64,000 bases of DNA, from the NCBI GenBank assembly GCA_003550325.1, contig QKWP01001084.1, forward strand, positions 70,120 through 134,119, written 5' to 3'. Source of the stretch: Gigaspora rosea (taxonomy: Eukaryota > Glomeromycota > Glomeromycetes > Diversisporales > Gigasporaceae). Below the pieces are notes generated by a model that was given only the letters and a program-made list of their open reading frames with translations, did not search any database and had not been told where the DNA came from. Below, in pieces: positions 1-11,700 of the stretch. Numbering within the stretch: the stretch's first letter is position 1; every line of letters starts with the position of its first letter. The translations under genes were made by a program, and so were the position numbers.

Positions 1-466
1 ATAGTAAAGTCTAAATTTTACTAAGCAAATCGAAAAAATTGATTAAGTAAACTTATTCAGCAGATCAAAATACACTTATCACGAAATTTTTATAAGTATT
101 AGAAAACTTTTTATTATTTAACTTTTAACTTTTACGTTCGTCGAATAAATTTTTTTAAAAAATTTTAATTTTTTCGTCGAACGTAAAAATCAAAAGTCAA
201 TTAATAAAAAATTCTTCAATACTTATGAAAATTTTGTAGTAAGTGTATTTTGATCTGCTGAATAAGTTTACTTAATCGATTTTTTCGATTTGCTTAGTAA
301 AATTTAGACATTACTATGTAGCGACTTTTGTCGATTGTGGGTTAGCTTATTTTTAGGTCAAAGACATTTTTAAGTTTTTTTTAAATTTGATTGGTCAATA
401 GTCCTATCACTAGGGGGAGGGGGGTCAGGACCTATGTAAACCCTAATTACATGATTTACTGCACTC
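1..466 (-). mobile_element. Truncated copy of TIR/foldback family A (window edge)
   Basis: The first ~320 bases are two copies of a ~150-bp unit in inverted orientation, meeting near base 155, so the DNA could fold back on itself. The same unit (containing GTCGCTACATAGTAAAGTC) is arrayed head to tail in the elements at 3296 and 44342. The right end, ATGATTTACTGCAC at 451-464, is the terminal inverted repeat shared with those copies. The left end lies outside the window. Confidence 0.7.
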
Positions 467-559
467 CCCTAAGCTTAATTCGGGTTGAAATTCGAAATAA
501 CACCTGCGTGTTATTCGTACTTATACAATTATACGGTACGTATTAATTTTCTTACAATC

Positions 560-650
560 AAATCACGAGCTGTCCTTCTAACTTGATGTATATAATCACG
601 CGGATCATCTGGTAGATCATACTGAACGATATAGTCAACCGCAGGTATAT
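560..650 (-). pseudogene. Fragment of a DEAD-box RNA helicase (Has1/DDX18-like)
   Basis: Read on the minus strand from about 648 down, the DNA encodes [20 protein letters not shown], followed by HQVRRTAR. This is the helicase motif V-VI region of DEAD-box proteins; the [18 protein letters not shown] form is typical of Has1/DDX18 ribosome-biogenesis helicases. Motif VI normally reads HRVGRTAR, so two residues are changed. No other helicase motif is seen on either side; upstream the frame runs into AT-rich DNA and downstream it reaches a stop within about 15 codons. It is a ~90-bp relic, not a gene. How it got here is unknown; it lies about 95 bases from the end of a TIR element. Confidence 0.65.
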
Positions 651-769
651 AAAATTCTATAACTAAATAAGTTCTTCAACATATATATTGGCTAACCAAT
701 ACTAACTCCAAATAAGCAAACTTCAGATATTATCAAGCAACTACCTTCTCCTAATGCTCTTCAAACCAT

Positions 770-1640
770 TCCATTCGCATTTATCATTCTATTCAAACTA
801 AGACCATTTGTTAACAATTCGAATTAAAAGCAGCAAAACATATTCACAAATCAAAAACTTAAATACCTATTTATCAAATCATTTATCCACATCATAATCG
901 CACAATTGCAATAATCATCGTAACCTTAACCAATTGGATGTTCTCAGGCAGCTCTCTCGATGTAATTTGCTGGTCCTCAAATCACTCATTTGAATTTATT
1001 ATTTATTCAGAACATAATGTGGTTTATTAATAATTGAAATAAAAACAGTAAAACAAGTTTACAAATTCAGAACATAAATGCCTACTTACCATTATGTACG
1101 AATCGTTCATTCGATAATTGTGATGGAGTCAATTCGTCAATCAGACTAACCTTAGCTTTTGGATGTTCTCAAGCACCAAGCACTCTTCAAATTATTTGTT
1201 TGTATTAACCAAACAATCTAACCCAAATCTTACTCACCAATCACCAAGCAACACCAACGCAGATTTACAAATATCACCACCAACAAACGACAATATCAAT
1301 AAAACGAAACTTCAAATAATGATGACTAATAGACAGTGCAACACCAAAGCAAGATTAAGTGCAACCAGCAAAATGATGATGACAGGAAGTACCACTGCGT
1401 GCAACCAGTGAAACGATGATGACAAAAAGTACCACTGCGTGCAACTAGCGAAGGCATCAAAAAAACAATGAATAAAATCAAACTCTAATCCTACCCAAAT
1501 TCTATTCACCAATCACCAAACAGTACCAATGCAAATTTATAAATATCGCCATTAATGAACGACAATACCGGTGAAAAGAAACTCCAAATAATGATGACTG
1601 ACAGGCAGTGCAACACAGAAGCTACATTAAATGCCTGAAA
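770..1640. repeat. Degenerate direct duplications, no gene
   Basis: Two long direct repeats are visible. About 780-965 recurs at about 985-1200 (both end in GGATGTTCTCA followed by an AGC-rich stretch). About 1215-1345 recurs at 1485-1615 (both carry CACCAATCACCAA and AATAATGATGACT). Between the latter lies a ~40-bp tandem repeat containing GTACCACTGCGTGCAAC at about 1389 and 1429. Short open frames here are not supported as genes. Confidence 0.5.
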
Positions 1641-1707
1641 ATACGATAAAAAAGGTCAAAGACAACAAAAAAACGACTAATAAAAGCAAAATGCACCAAA
1701 GCGAAAT

Positions 1708-2005
1708 AGAACCCCAGACATCTCTCATATAGGTTATAACTGGATTTTGGCCAATTTTGACCTAATTTGCTGAAAATGTCAAAATCTATTTATTTAAATA
1801 ACTTTTGATCCAGTGAACACAATTAAATGAACTTTTTTTTGTTAGATGCGCCTCACTGAGAGCTTCATTTTAAAAAAAAGTTTATTCAAATTGGACTACT
1901 GGATGCCAAGATAATTGCCAAAAACTGATTTTATGCTTTTCAAATTTCGGGGGTTTTTGCTGAAATGCGTAATGTATGACCTCTGTACTACATGTCCGGG
2001 GTCCT
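1708..2005 (+). mobile_element. 298-bp hAT-like MITE, family B copy 1
   Basis: The ends are inverted copies of AGGACCCCRGACAT (left copy slightly decayed, AGAACCCCAGACAT). It is flanked by imperfect 8-bp duplications AGCGAAAT (1700-1707) and GGCGAAAT (2006-2013). A second copy in the opposite orientation is at 46849-47145. Eight-bp target duplications are the hallmark of hAT transposases, so mobilisation by a hAT element is inferred. No coding capacity. Confidence 0.75.
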
Positions 2006-2013
2006 GGCGAAAT

Positions 2014-3093
2014 GCAAAAAACTACATTGCTGCATTGGCGCAAAAGAAGTTATTACTATGGTACGACAGAAAAAAAAAACCTAACTGTATTAAAAAGTAA
2101 ACAATGCAATGATCGCCAATACTGTAATCTATATAAAATATATATTTAAAAATTTTATATAACATTTTTTTATACTTATACAAAAACAACTGGGTCCCGA
2201 GTGTCCTTCAACCTTAATATGTTACGAGAAACAATTAATTTTATTTGCATGGCCTTAATAAAATTGAAAGTAAATTACTTGAATTAAAAAAACTTTTATA
2301 ACTACAAAACAATATTCTTGAAATTGACAATACTACATTTTTAAATGCAAATAAAAACCTTCAACAAAAATATTTTATTCTAAATTACAATTATTTAAAT
2401 CTTATTAAATACAATACTAAAACGATAAATTATTTATTTGAAAAATAATTTTAGTACTAAAAATTCTTTCTGATATTTTCTTTACATATTTTACAATTTC
2501 TAAATGTTCAAGAACTCAATTAGATGCCATTTAGTGTTTTATTACAAATAGTTTTTACTATCAATATATAATTAATATATTAATATTTATATTATATTTT
2601 TTGTTAAAAAATACTTGCAACTGTATTAAAAAAATATTTATATTTATTTTCAAATATGTAAAGATTTTTATAGTAGCTTGTTGTCAAATATTTTCAAGTG
2701 TAATTTTTATTGTGAAGTTTTTATTTAGATAATTTTCTTTTTCTTTATATCTTATTTACTTATATTCTATATTTTATCTATATTTTTAGCTTGGCTTATT
2801 AAACATTTTTTATTTAATAAAATAGAATTTAGTTTCATACAAATAATTCTTTGTATTTGCTTAAGTATATTCACCAATATCAAGGTATTTCTTTTGAATA
2901 TCTAAAAATAAAAAAATATAAACTGAATTTTTCAAGTAACAAATCTATTCAAAACACTAGCTAATTAATAAATAGTATGATGTCTGTTAACATATTCTTT
3001 GAATATTAAGCATTTTGGTTTAGTTTTTATATTAAATGCTTCCAACAAAAGAATAAGAATAATCTAGTGATTGCTTTATTAATAGGCAACTAG
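2014..3093. other. AT-rich stretch without recognisable features
   Basis: About 1.1 kb of very AT-rich DNA with frequent stops in all frames. No gene, RNA gene or clear repeat boundary was recognised. Confidence 0.5.
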
Positions 3094-3295
3094 AGGACCC
3101 CGAACAATATATATAGAGGTTATATTGAAATTTTGGCTAAAAAAGTTACTTTTTTACAAGAATGTTATATTTGAAAAGTGGATATTGGTCAAAAGGTTAT
3201 ATTTAAAAGTGGATAAAAGCTTTTAATGTTATATTATTAAAAGTGGATAAAATTAATAAGTTTTAAATAGGCTATATTTAAAATTTGGATAAGAA

Positions 3296-4296
3296 AAGTG
3301 CAGTAAATTACATAATTAGGGTTTATATAAGTTCTGGCCTCCCTAGTATAAGGACTATTGACCAATCAAATTTTATAATATTTAAAAAAAACTCAAAAAC
3401 ATCTTTGACCTGAAAATAAGCTACTCCACAATTGACAAAAGTCGCTACATAGTAAAGTCTAAATTTTACTAAACAGATCGATTAAAATTGCATAAGTAAC
3501 CTTATTCAGCAGGTCAAAATACACTTACTATAAAATTTTCATAAGCATTGGAGAATTTTTTATTTTTATGTTTAACAGAAAAATTAAAATTTTTTAAAAA
3601 AATATATTCGCCACACAATTGACAAAAGTCGCTACATAGTAAAGTCTAAATTTTACTAAGTAAATCATTAAAATCGTATAAGTAACCTTATTCAGCAGAT
3701 CAAAATACACTTATCATAAAATTTTTATAAATATTGGAGAATTTTTTATTAATTGACTTTTGATTTTTACGTTCGATAGAAAAATTAAAATTTTTTAAAA
3801 AAATATATTCGCCCCACAATTGACAAATGTTCCTACATAGTAAAGTCTAAATTTTCTAAGCAAATCGATTAAATTCATTTAAGTAACCTTATTCAGCAAA
3901 TCAAAACACACTTACCATAAAATTTTCATAAGTATTAGAGAATTTTTACTTAATTGACTTTTGATTTTGATTTTTACGTTTGATGGAAAAATTAAAATTT
4001 TTTAAAAAAATATATTTGGCCCATAATTAACAAACGTTGCTACATAGTAAAGTCTAAATTTAACTAAGCAAATCGATTAAAATTGCTTAAGCAACCTTAT
4101 TTAGCAGGTCAAAATACACTTACTACAAAATTTCCATAAGTATTAGAGAACTTTTTTACTTTTGATTTGTACGTTTGATAGAAAAATTAAAATTTTTTAA
4201 AAAAATATTTACTTCAATATTATTGGCTATTTAGACTATATATATAGGATGTGATAGATGGGGGACCCCCAGAAAATTATGTGATTTACTGCACTT
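3296..4296 (+). mobile_element. Family A TIR element with four internal tandem units
   Basis: Inverted ends AAGTGCAGTAAATTACATAA and TTATGTGATTTACTGCACTT bound a ~1.0-kb element. The interior has a unique left part (TATAAGGACTATTGACCAAT), four ~200-bp tandem units and a unique right part (TTATTGGCTATTTAGACTAT). The same architecture recurs at 44342-45689. Target duplication is not clear. No open frame. Confidence 0.75.
3426..4215 (+). repeat. Four tandem ~187-205-bp units inside family A
   Basis: Units begin with CCACAATTGACAAAAGTCGC or a variant at about 3426, 3613, 3814 and 4019, and each ends in a TTTTTTAAAAAAATATWT stretch. Copies differ by point changes and small indels. Confidence 0.8.
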
Positions 4297-4301
4297 CTCT
4301 A

Positions 4302-4500
4302 AAGAAAAAATTTTTTAAAAAAATCTTTATTGTTTTTAAAAACATTTTTTTTTGATAAAAATTTTTTTTTAAAAAAAATTTTTTTTTGAGAAAAATTTTT
4401 TTTTGAGAAAAAATTTTTTTTAAGAAAATTTTTTTTGATTTTTTTGAGAAAAATTTTTTTTGAGAAAAGTTTTTTTGAGAAAAATTTTTTAAAAAAAGTG
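4302..4500. repeat. Low-complexity T-rich/GAGAAAAA repeat
   Basis: Irregular tandem TTTTTTTGAGAAAAA motifs lie just right of the nested family A element. Simple-sequence expansion. Confidence 0.6.
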
Positions 4501-4657
4501 TTGTTATATTTGATAATTGGTTAAAATTTATTAAATATTAAAGCTTATATATAAAATATGGTTAATTAGCTCTGATAAAAAGTGGATAAAAATTTTAAAA
4601 AGTTTATATTAAAGCTAATATAACCTTTATATGTATTGTTCGGGGTCCTGCAACTAG

Positions 4658-5223
4658 TCTTAACATCACAAAAGTCGTTGGGTTTAAAACAATTAATTCA
4701 AGAAGAAATCTATGTATTTCTATAAAGAAACAAATAAAAAAATACATCAGTTATATTAAAATTTTCTATTAATAAATTTATAATACTAATATAAATAAAA
4801 AATTTATAAAAGTCTTTTGTTTTCCTTGTTTTTTTTTAATGTCTAAATACAAAATTGTAGACAAAAAAATTTTTAAAATTCTATTCTAAATTTTTTGAAA
4901 AACAAACAAGAACAACAACTTTTCAAAAACATATATATATTATTGAACATGTATTTTATTAATTCAATTTTTATTAATAAATTTGTACTATATTAAAAAA
5001 TAGAAAAACTCTTTATTTTTCCTTTGGCTAATTATTAAAAAAAATACATATTAATAAATAAAAGGTAAAAGAGTTTCACAAACTGTAAAAAATAAATATT
5101 TTTACTAACTTTTATTTTTTTACATGTACAGCAACCTTATAGTACGATGGTTCTGTGTAGTTCTGTTCTGGTTTTCATAATTGTAATTCATTTATTTTTG
5201 GATTATTTATATTATAAATCCAG
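4658..5223. other. AT-rich spacer, no gene seen
   Basis: Nothing recognisable apart from AT-rich sequence. The last 100 bases would contain any promoter of the broken RNase H gene, but no clear element stands out. Confidence 0.4.
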
Positions 5224-5867
5224 ATGCCAAAAAATAACACAATTGGATATTATACTATTCGAGTAGATCATGAACCAGGAATTTTTATTTTTTGGAAAGA
5301 ATACAAAAAACAAATAGACAGATATCCTAGTGCTTTGTATAAAAAATTTTTACAAAACAACAAGCATCTGAGTATATTGAAGAAAAAAATATAGATGAAA
5401 CAGATAAAGTAAAAATTTATACAGATAGTTATTGTAAAAAAAAATAGTACAGACAATGCTGAAGCAAGTATTGGAGTCTTCTTTAATGATAATGATTCAC
5501 GTAATTTAAGTGAAAGGTTACTTGGAAAAAAACAAACAAGTAATTATGCAAAAATTTTTGCTATAATTAGAGTATTAGAAATTGTTAATGAAAAAAGTGA
5601 TATCATTATTTTTACAGATAGCACATATGTAATTAATTGTTATAATGTTAAAAATCCTAAACCAATTTTTGATTTAGTTGATAGAATGAATGATTTGATT
5701 AAAGTTTGTAAAGGGAAAACATATTTTAAATATGTAAAAGGTCATTCTAGTAGTACAGAAATGAGCATGCAGATAGATTAGCATATTTAGGTTCAAAAAA
5801 ATCAATTGTATCTGAATTTAATTTTCAACTTTTACTAAATAAAAGAACATTAAAGATTATTTTATAA
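5224..5867 (+). pseudogene. Ribonuclease H1-like pseudogene (hybrid-binding + RNase H domains)
   Basis: The start ATG at 5224 opens an N-terminal stretch (GYYTIRV, PGIFIFWKEY, YPSALYKKF) that matches the RNase H1 hybrid-binding domain. After a frameshift near 5350 follows a catalytic-type domain: VKIYTDSY (first Asp; Gly usual after it), NYAKIFAIIR (the Glu of the family replaced), IIIFTDSTYVI (third acidic residue) and YVKGHSSSTE ... HADRLA (His and final Asp). At least three frameshifts (about 5350, 5445 and 5763) break the frame. RNase H1 removes RNA from RNA-DNA hybrids. The gene is followed closely on the same strand by a broken HNH-AP2 gene, so both may come from one foreign or mobile segment. 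It could alternatively be a decayed cellular RNase H1 duplicate. Confidence 0.85.
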
Positions 5868-5989
5868 AGTAAAAATAGCAACTAACTATTGAGTGCTTTG
5901 AATATCAACTAATTTTATAATTTTTATTTTCTAAAAATATCAATAATTATATATTACAGTATTAAAATTTACTAACAATTTAAAATATA

Positions 5990-6965
5990 TTGGAAAAACA
6001 AATTCAAAAACTTTGAGATTATTACATCATGGGGAAAATATATGAATCTGATAAACCAAAACATAAATTAAATTAGAGGTCTGACTCGATGAATACTATT
6101 CACTAAATATTCACTAAATATTTGAATATTCGAATATATAATTTTTCACTAAATGAATATTTGAATATTTAAAATTTTACTAAATATTCATTGAATATTC
6201 ATTGAATATATATATATATATATATCTAATTTTATAATTTTATTTTATTTTTTAATAATTTATTTGCAATTTTATTGGCTAATTTAAGTAAGATATTATA
6301 TAATCTTTTAAAATTGAATAAAATTAATATTCAATGAATATTCAGTGAATATTCATTAAATATTTTTAAAATTTTTGAACAATATTCGAATAAAAAAATA
6401 TTGAACAAATGAATATTCGAATACTTATTTTTTGACCAAGTCAGACCTCTAAATTAAATGAATATCAACTGTAAAAATCAACTTTAAACTTTATCTTGAA
6501 GTGAAAATTAATGACTTTTCTTTTTTAACTAATTTAAAATATTTTAATCTTATTCAAAATTATATATGAATTATTTTTAAAAAATATTATAGTTTTTATA
6601 TTCAATCTACAAACAAAAAATATTTTTATCAAATGATTCATCCAGAATGGAAAATGATAGATCATATAAATAAAAATGGACTTGATAATTATAATAAAAA
6701 TTTACGAAAAACAACACCAAGAGAAAATCAATTAAATTGTAAATTAAGTAAAAATAATACTAGTGGATATAATAAAATTTATTTTAATAAATATAAACAT
6801 TCTTGGAGATTTAGATGAAAAGAAAATGGTAAATTAAAATGTAAAGATTCTAGAATTACTGAATATAGAACTAGTAAACAACCAAAACAATTAGCAATAA
6901 ATTTTAAATTAGCACGTGATAAAATTACACAAAATATGAATAGAAACTTAGTTTTATACACTTAA
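5990..6965 (+). pseudogene. HNH endonuclease with AP2-like domain, copy 1, broken
   Basis: Frames read NFEIITSWGKY near 6010, then VKINFKLYLEVKI after the MITE, then MIDHINKNGLDN, NLRKTTPRENQLNCKLSKNN and SGYNKIYFNKYKHSWRFR at 6655-6818, ending at a stop at 6963. DHIN-x-GLDN-x-NLR-x-TP..N is the HNH core, and the SGY.GIYF...WR.. segment resembles the AP2 DNA-binding fold that follows HNH in many homing-endonuclease-like proteins. Lesions include a 378-bp MITE at 6074-6451, small frameshifts before and after it, an in-frame TGA near 6570 and TGA at 6817 where Trp is likely. The N-terminal half is clearly related to the fragment at 15914-16241. Confidence 0.8.
6074..6451. mobile_element. 378-bp hAT-type MITE inside the HNH-AP2 pseudogene
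   Basis: Perfect 13-bp inverted ends TAGAGGTCTGACT / AGTCAGACCTCTA, and perfect 8-bp target duplication AATTAAAT at 6066-6073 and 6452-6459. Removing one duplication and the insert restores the local reading frame seen in the related copy at 16.2 kb (KLNEY). The interior is rich in TGAATATTCGAATA-like palindromes. TIR form and TSD length indicate hAT. Confidence 0.92.
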
Positions 6966-7654
6966 ATTCTAATAGAATATAAAGTCAAATATATCTGAAC
7001 TTAATTTTTAAATAAAAAATTATTTTTAAAAGTAAATTAACAAGTTAAATTATGACTGATCGCCAAGGCGTGGGTTCTTTAGTGATCATATTATATTAAG
7101 TATTCAAGAATGACTTAACTATTAACTCAATAAAAACCCACCGTGCCATAGGAAATTGTGTATATGAAAAACTTTTTCAACTTTGTTTGCGAAGTTGCTT
7201 CAAAGAAACTGCGCAGTTCAGGAGTGCATTAAACAATTAATTATTTTATCTAATATTAGAAATTTCTTCGCAAAAAAGAAAAGAATTATAATTATTAGAA
7301 TTTCTCAAGATATTATTAATATTCATTAATTTTATTTTTAAATATAATAAAGAATTTATAAAATACAAATTTTAATATTTTAAATAATAATAAGTAATTT
7401 AACTATTACATATTTTAACGTAAAAATAAAATTTTAAAAATAAATTTTAATTAAGTACAAAAAAGAAATAACCCTCTTTAAAAAAAATTGATATATTAAT
7501 AGAAAACATAATAAACAAATCGAATAAAATATTAAAAAATAATTGATGTACTACTAAAAAAATATAATAAACTTATGAATAAAAGTTGTTTGATTTTTTT
7601 AATATTTGCAAATAATATTGAATTAACTGTTTAATTATTATATTATCTATTTAT
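6966..7654. other. AT-rich spacer, no gene seen
   Basis: No gene recognised. A short inverted pair (GGCGTGGGTT at about 7069 and AACCCACCGTGCC at about 7136) may be a small hairpin. Confidence 0.4.
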
Positions 7655-8270
7655 GAGAATATTTAAAAATGCTTCTTATAAATTGTTTTTATGTTTTTCA
7701 CTTCAAATAAATTCATTTAATAAAGGTTCAATAAAAATTTTAAGTAAATGCCAAATTCCTTCTATTGTATTTGTATAAATTTTTTTAATTTTTTGACTAT
7801 GATTTGGCTTTGAGTGATTTATTTGTTTATGTTTCATCCCTAAACTTTCTAGTTTTTGATATCCTTTCTATGAATTAGTATATATAGTTAATCCTAGTTT
7901 TATATGTTGCTTTATAATTCTTGTAAATGTTTCAATATTACGGTTATCAACAACTTTAAAAAAAAATTATTTTCTTTGGTTCTCTGTACACTACCTACTA
8001 CCCAGAAATCCTCGAAAAGAGATTTATCTATTTCAACTTTTACTTCTGGCCCACCAATGATACAATTAAAGAATTAATAGCTAATTTTCTAAAATTTTTA
8101 ATAAATTTATGAATACTAAGTCTACTAATATTAGTCATCTTATGAATTTGTTGAATTCTAAGTTTATGAATCCAAAAATATCCAATTAATAAAATATTAT
8201 TACATTTTTTGCGATATTGTGAAAAAAAAGTATTTTTAAACACTATAACCATTTTTTACAATTTATATTT
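7655..8270 (-). pseudogene. Merlin / IS1595-type (ISXO2-like) transposase fossil
   Basis: Minus-strand frames give LIGYFWIHKLRIQQIHKMT, SRLSIHKFIKNFR, KVEIDKSLF, FFLKVVDNRNIETFTRIIKQ, LTIYTNS, KGYQKLESLGMKHKQINHS and IYTNTIEGIW. These follow the order of the ISXO2-like DDE transposase domain: helix-turn-helix, VEIDE-S-F, hVVDNR..., IYTDxWxGY and HTNTIEGxW. That domain defines IS1595 in bacteria and Merlin in eukaryotes. The catalytic Asp of IYTDS is Asn here, the stretch after SLF is shortened, and stops interrupt it. It is therefore dead. No TIRs were identified around it. Confidence 0.85.
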
Positions 8271-8491
8271 CTGCAACAAAAAATATTTTTTCTAAGGTAA
8301 AGATAACATTTTTTAGGTGTTTTTAATATTTTTTCTTTGATTAAAAATTTAATACATTCCTTTTTGTCAAAAAAGATTTTTGTAAAATTTTAAATTTGAA
8401 GTATTCATTTTTGTTTATTAATAACTATTAAAATATAATCTATATATAGATTTTTAATTTTATATTAAATATAATTAACTGGATAACTATT

Positions 8492-8551
8492 TCAATTACC
8501 TGTAATTTTATCATGTTTTAATTTAAATTCTATAGCTAATTGTTTTTTTTT
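8492..8551 (-). pseudogene. HNH-AP2 gene copy 2, 3' remnant
   Basis: Minus-strand frame KQLAIEFKLKHDKITGN then stop, matching KQLAINFKLARDKITQN near the end of copy 1 (6880-6965). It lies directly beyond the poly(A) tail of LINE copy 1; the 5' part of the same gene is at 15914-16241 on the other side of that LINE. Confidence 0.75.
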
Positions 8552-8775
8552 AAAATATTTTACTTTATTTTTTTATTTTTTTTATTTTTTTTTTTTTTAA
8601 AAGCGAGATCTGTTCTCTTTTCCATTTATTAAAATTGTTATAGAGTACATTTATTACATGTTGCTACAACTATTCTATTCTAAGGAAAGGTAGACTAGAG
8701 CTAGTTTACTCCCGATCTAAGCTTTGCCAAGATAGACCGCAGATCTACTTAGTCGATGTTATAGTTTGTAGTGTT

Positions 8776-11700
8776 TTAGTTGATGAAGGTGTCCCTCCAC
8801 TTATTAAACCATATTAGTTTCTTTTCTTTATGATCTTTCTCGTGTTTTCTTTGTTTCAGTATTTCTTCAGGGTCGCCTTCTATCGCCGGTAGGCTGTTTA
8901 TTAGCACCCTGCTTTTTTTACACATATTTTCGTAGATTTTCTTTATTAGTCTGTTTGTAAATTCCACTGTTTTCTTTTTGTCTTTTTTTCCTTTCTTCAT
9001 TAGGATATCACTCTTAGTTATTATACTGATCGGTATTGCTTCTTCTCCTCGGTTCAAATTTTCTTTTATTCTTTGGGTAATCTTTTCTAGTTCTTCTCTT
9101 TGCACCTTTCTTTCGACCTCCGTTTGTTCTAAAGCTTCGAATATTGCGTCTTCAATCTTGTATCGGTTCTCTTCACATAACAACCAGTGCGTTTGGTCTT
9201 CCTGTTCATTTCCACATCTTCTGCATAGTGTGTCCGTGTATTTCTTTGCGTCCCTGTAATGTAAGTATAGTAATGTCGGCAATTCTTTTAGTAGCATTTT
9301 TACCTTAAACGTTTTTAGTCTAGAATCCTCTTTTGACGTCCTTCTTTCTAGCGGTCTACCTTAGTAGTTTATATTGCCGTACGTAAGTTCCCAATCTATC
9401 TCTGTCTTGTCCATCGTCATCTCTTGGTTCCTCTTTAGCGTTCTCCACTCTGCTACATTATCTCCATTTATTATTCTTTTCATAAATTTACGTATATTAT
9501 GTGAAATCATTTGTTTGTCATATGTTGCGTAGTAACTCCTATTGTCGAATTTGTATACTTCAATCTCCACTTTTGTCTTTGGTTCTTCTATTTCCTTTTT
9601 CAAATTTTTGTTCAACCTTGCTTCTATCATAACCTGTTTATTTTCTAACATTATTTTTACGGCATGTGTCAAGTGTCCTAGATTTTCTTTAATTAGTGTC
9701 ATTTTTATAGTCGTTTGGTCTATTATTTTCCCCGTTATTTTCATCACCATTTCTGAATTTGTATTGACTTTAATTGTTGCCTTCTCTTTACATATCGCTA
9801 TCAGTATTGCTAATGATGTCAGAGCTAACTTCTCTTCTGATGGCCATACAATCAATATTTTCAATTTTAAACTTTATCTTCTGTTCTGTATCTAGTATAA
9901 TCGCTGATAGGTACGACTTCTCCCCCTTCTTCTTTCCTGTCTTTTCAGTTATCACCTCTACCTCGACTTCTTTCTTATTTCCTATTTCTTCATGTTTCTT
10001 CATCAATACTTCATCCATGTTTCTGAAATTTTTTATAAATCTCCACGACCTTATTGTGCTTTTACTCATGAATATTTCTTTTGCGAATCCCTCTTCTTGT
10101 TTCTTTCTCCTTCTAAATGCTATAATTATGTCTGCTATATTACCATATATTCTTCTTTTGCGGTTTACTGTTAGTAGTGTCACATCTTTAATCAACTTCG
10201 TCATTGTTCCTGCCGTGGTCTGAGTTGCTATGTGCTCTATGCACCCGACGCACTTTTCTGTTATATTATTCCCTTCTATATTCCAATGACTTAAATTTAC
10301 TCTCCTATTCTTTACGTTTATAATCCTTCCTATCATTCCTTCTCTTGTTATTACCCATTTTCCATTTTGTAACTCCACTTCCTTAGTTTCTTTTAGCGTG
10401 AAAGGGTTTAGCTCGAGTCCTTCTACACTCGGGTTTTCTTGGTTTTGTATCGCCTCTCTCATTTCCTCGAACCATCTTGGTTTCTTGCCTTTGATTATCT
10501 TTCCTATATTATGGGGTATTTCTCCCCACTCTAAAAGTTTTGTGCCATCGCTATTTATTAGTTGTTCCTTGTAGTAAATTCGATGTTTATTCAACTTGGC
10601 TTTGATTGTATTTTTCTTTTTATTGTTCAATAATAATTCATTAACTGAGGTCCCCTTCTCTTCGAAATGCCTAGGCCATTTTCCTACTCCTTTGAACAAT
10701 TGTATGTTTGTATTGTGCATATTATCTAATATTAATGCGATCCTTGTATTTGCAAATTCCATTGGGTAAACTGCGCACTCTTCCAATATTGACACGTTTG
10801 TTGCTGCTCCGTTTTGTAGGTTTTGTATGTTCACGTATAGTGGTGAGTCCTCGAAATCCTCTTGGTTCAATTCTTTCCATAGTTGACTTATTTGTTGCAT
10901 TGCCTGTATATCTTTTACTTTTTTAACTCCGTATATATTGTGATTTGTTAATAGTGAGTCTGGAACAGATCTTGCTAGTCTTGCTTTCTGCTTTATGCCG
11001 TTAGTATATCTTTTTGTAATATCTTCACACATCTTTGCACTTAGTACCACGTTCTGAACTCTATAAGCTAATCTTGTTAGTATAACGCAATTCGTGATAT
11101 ATATGTACTGTTTTTCCGTGATTCGAGCTCTGTTTAGTCTATTTATTGCGGCCTCTACTTCTTCTTTTATCTTTTCTTTGACTTCTTTCTGTTTTTGATT
11201 TGTTCCAAACCAACATCCAAGGTATCTAAAAGGCATATTATTTGACCTTCTCTCCATTACTTCTCCATCGAAAGATATTGTACCCTCTTCTTTGGAATTT
11301 GTTACAAACACTGATTTTGTTGGGTTTACTTTGATTCTTGTTAGTTGGTAAAAGTTGTTCGCCATGTCTATTATTTTTTGCAGGTCTTCTCTCTTCTCTG
11401 CTATTCATAGAGAATCGTCCATATATGCTAGCACTGACATCCTGCATTCTACTAACTTTCTATTCGGCGTGCACGTTTGCATCTTGTACCCATTATGTTC
11501 TTTATCTATTCTTGATATGAGGGGATCGTAGTATATTCTCCACAAGGTCGGCGACAATGGGCTCCCTTGGTCGAGACCGTCTTCTACAAGGTACTGGTTC
11601 GTTTTTCCTATATTCGTTATTACTTGGTTTTGTCTTTTCCTCATCAGGCCTTTTAATATTTCGATGAATTTTTCCGGACATCTGATTCTTCTCAATGCTT

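Larger units (their letters stand above)
3094..4649. mobile_element. hAT-type non-autonomous element with perfect 8-bp TSD
   Basis: Terminal inverted repeats AGGACCCCGAACAATA (3094) and its complement ending GGGGTCCT (4649) are flanked by identical GCAACTAG at 3086-3093 and 4650-4657. The inner ends extend the match weakly (TATATAGAGGTTATA against TATAACCTTTATAT). It carries family A (3296-4296) as a nested insertion plus a T-rich simple repeat. No transposase is visible, so it must have been moved in trans. Confidence 0.85.

Noticed and set aside
3426-4215. Regular repeats as a CRISPR array
   Set aside because: Units are ~200-bp whole tandem copies without spacers, in a eukaryotic TIR element.
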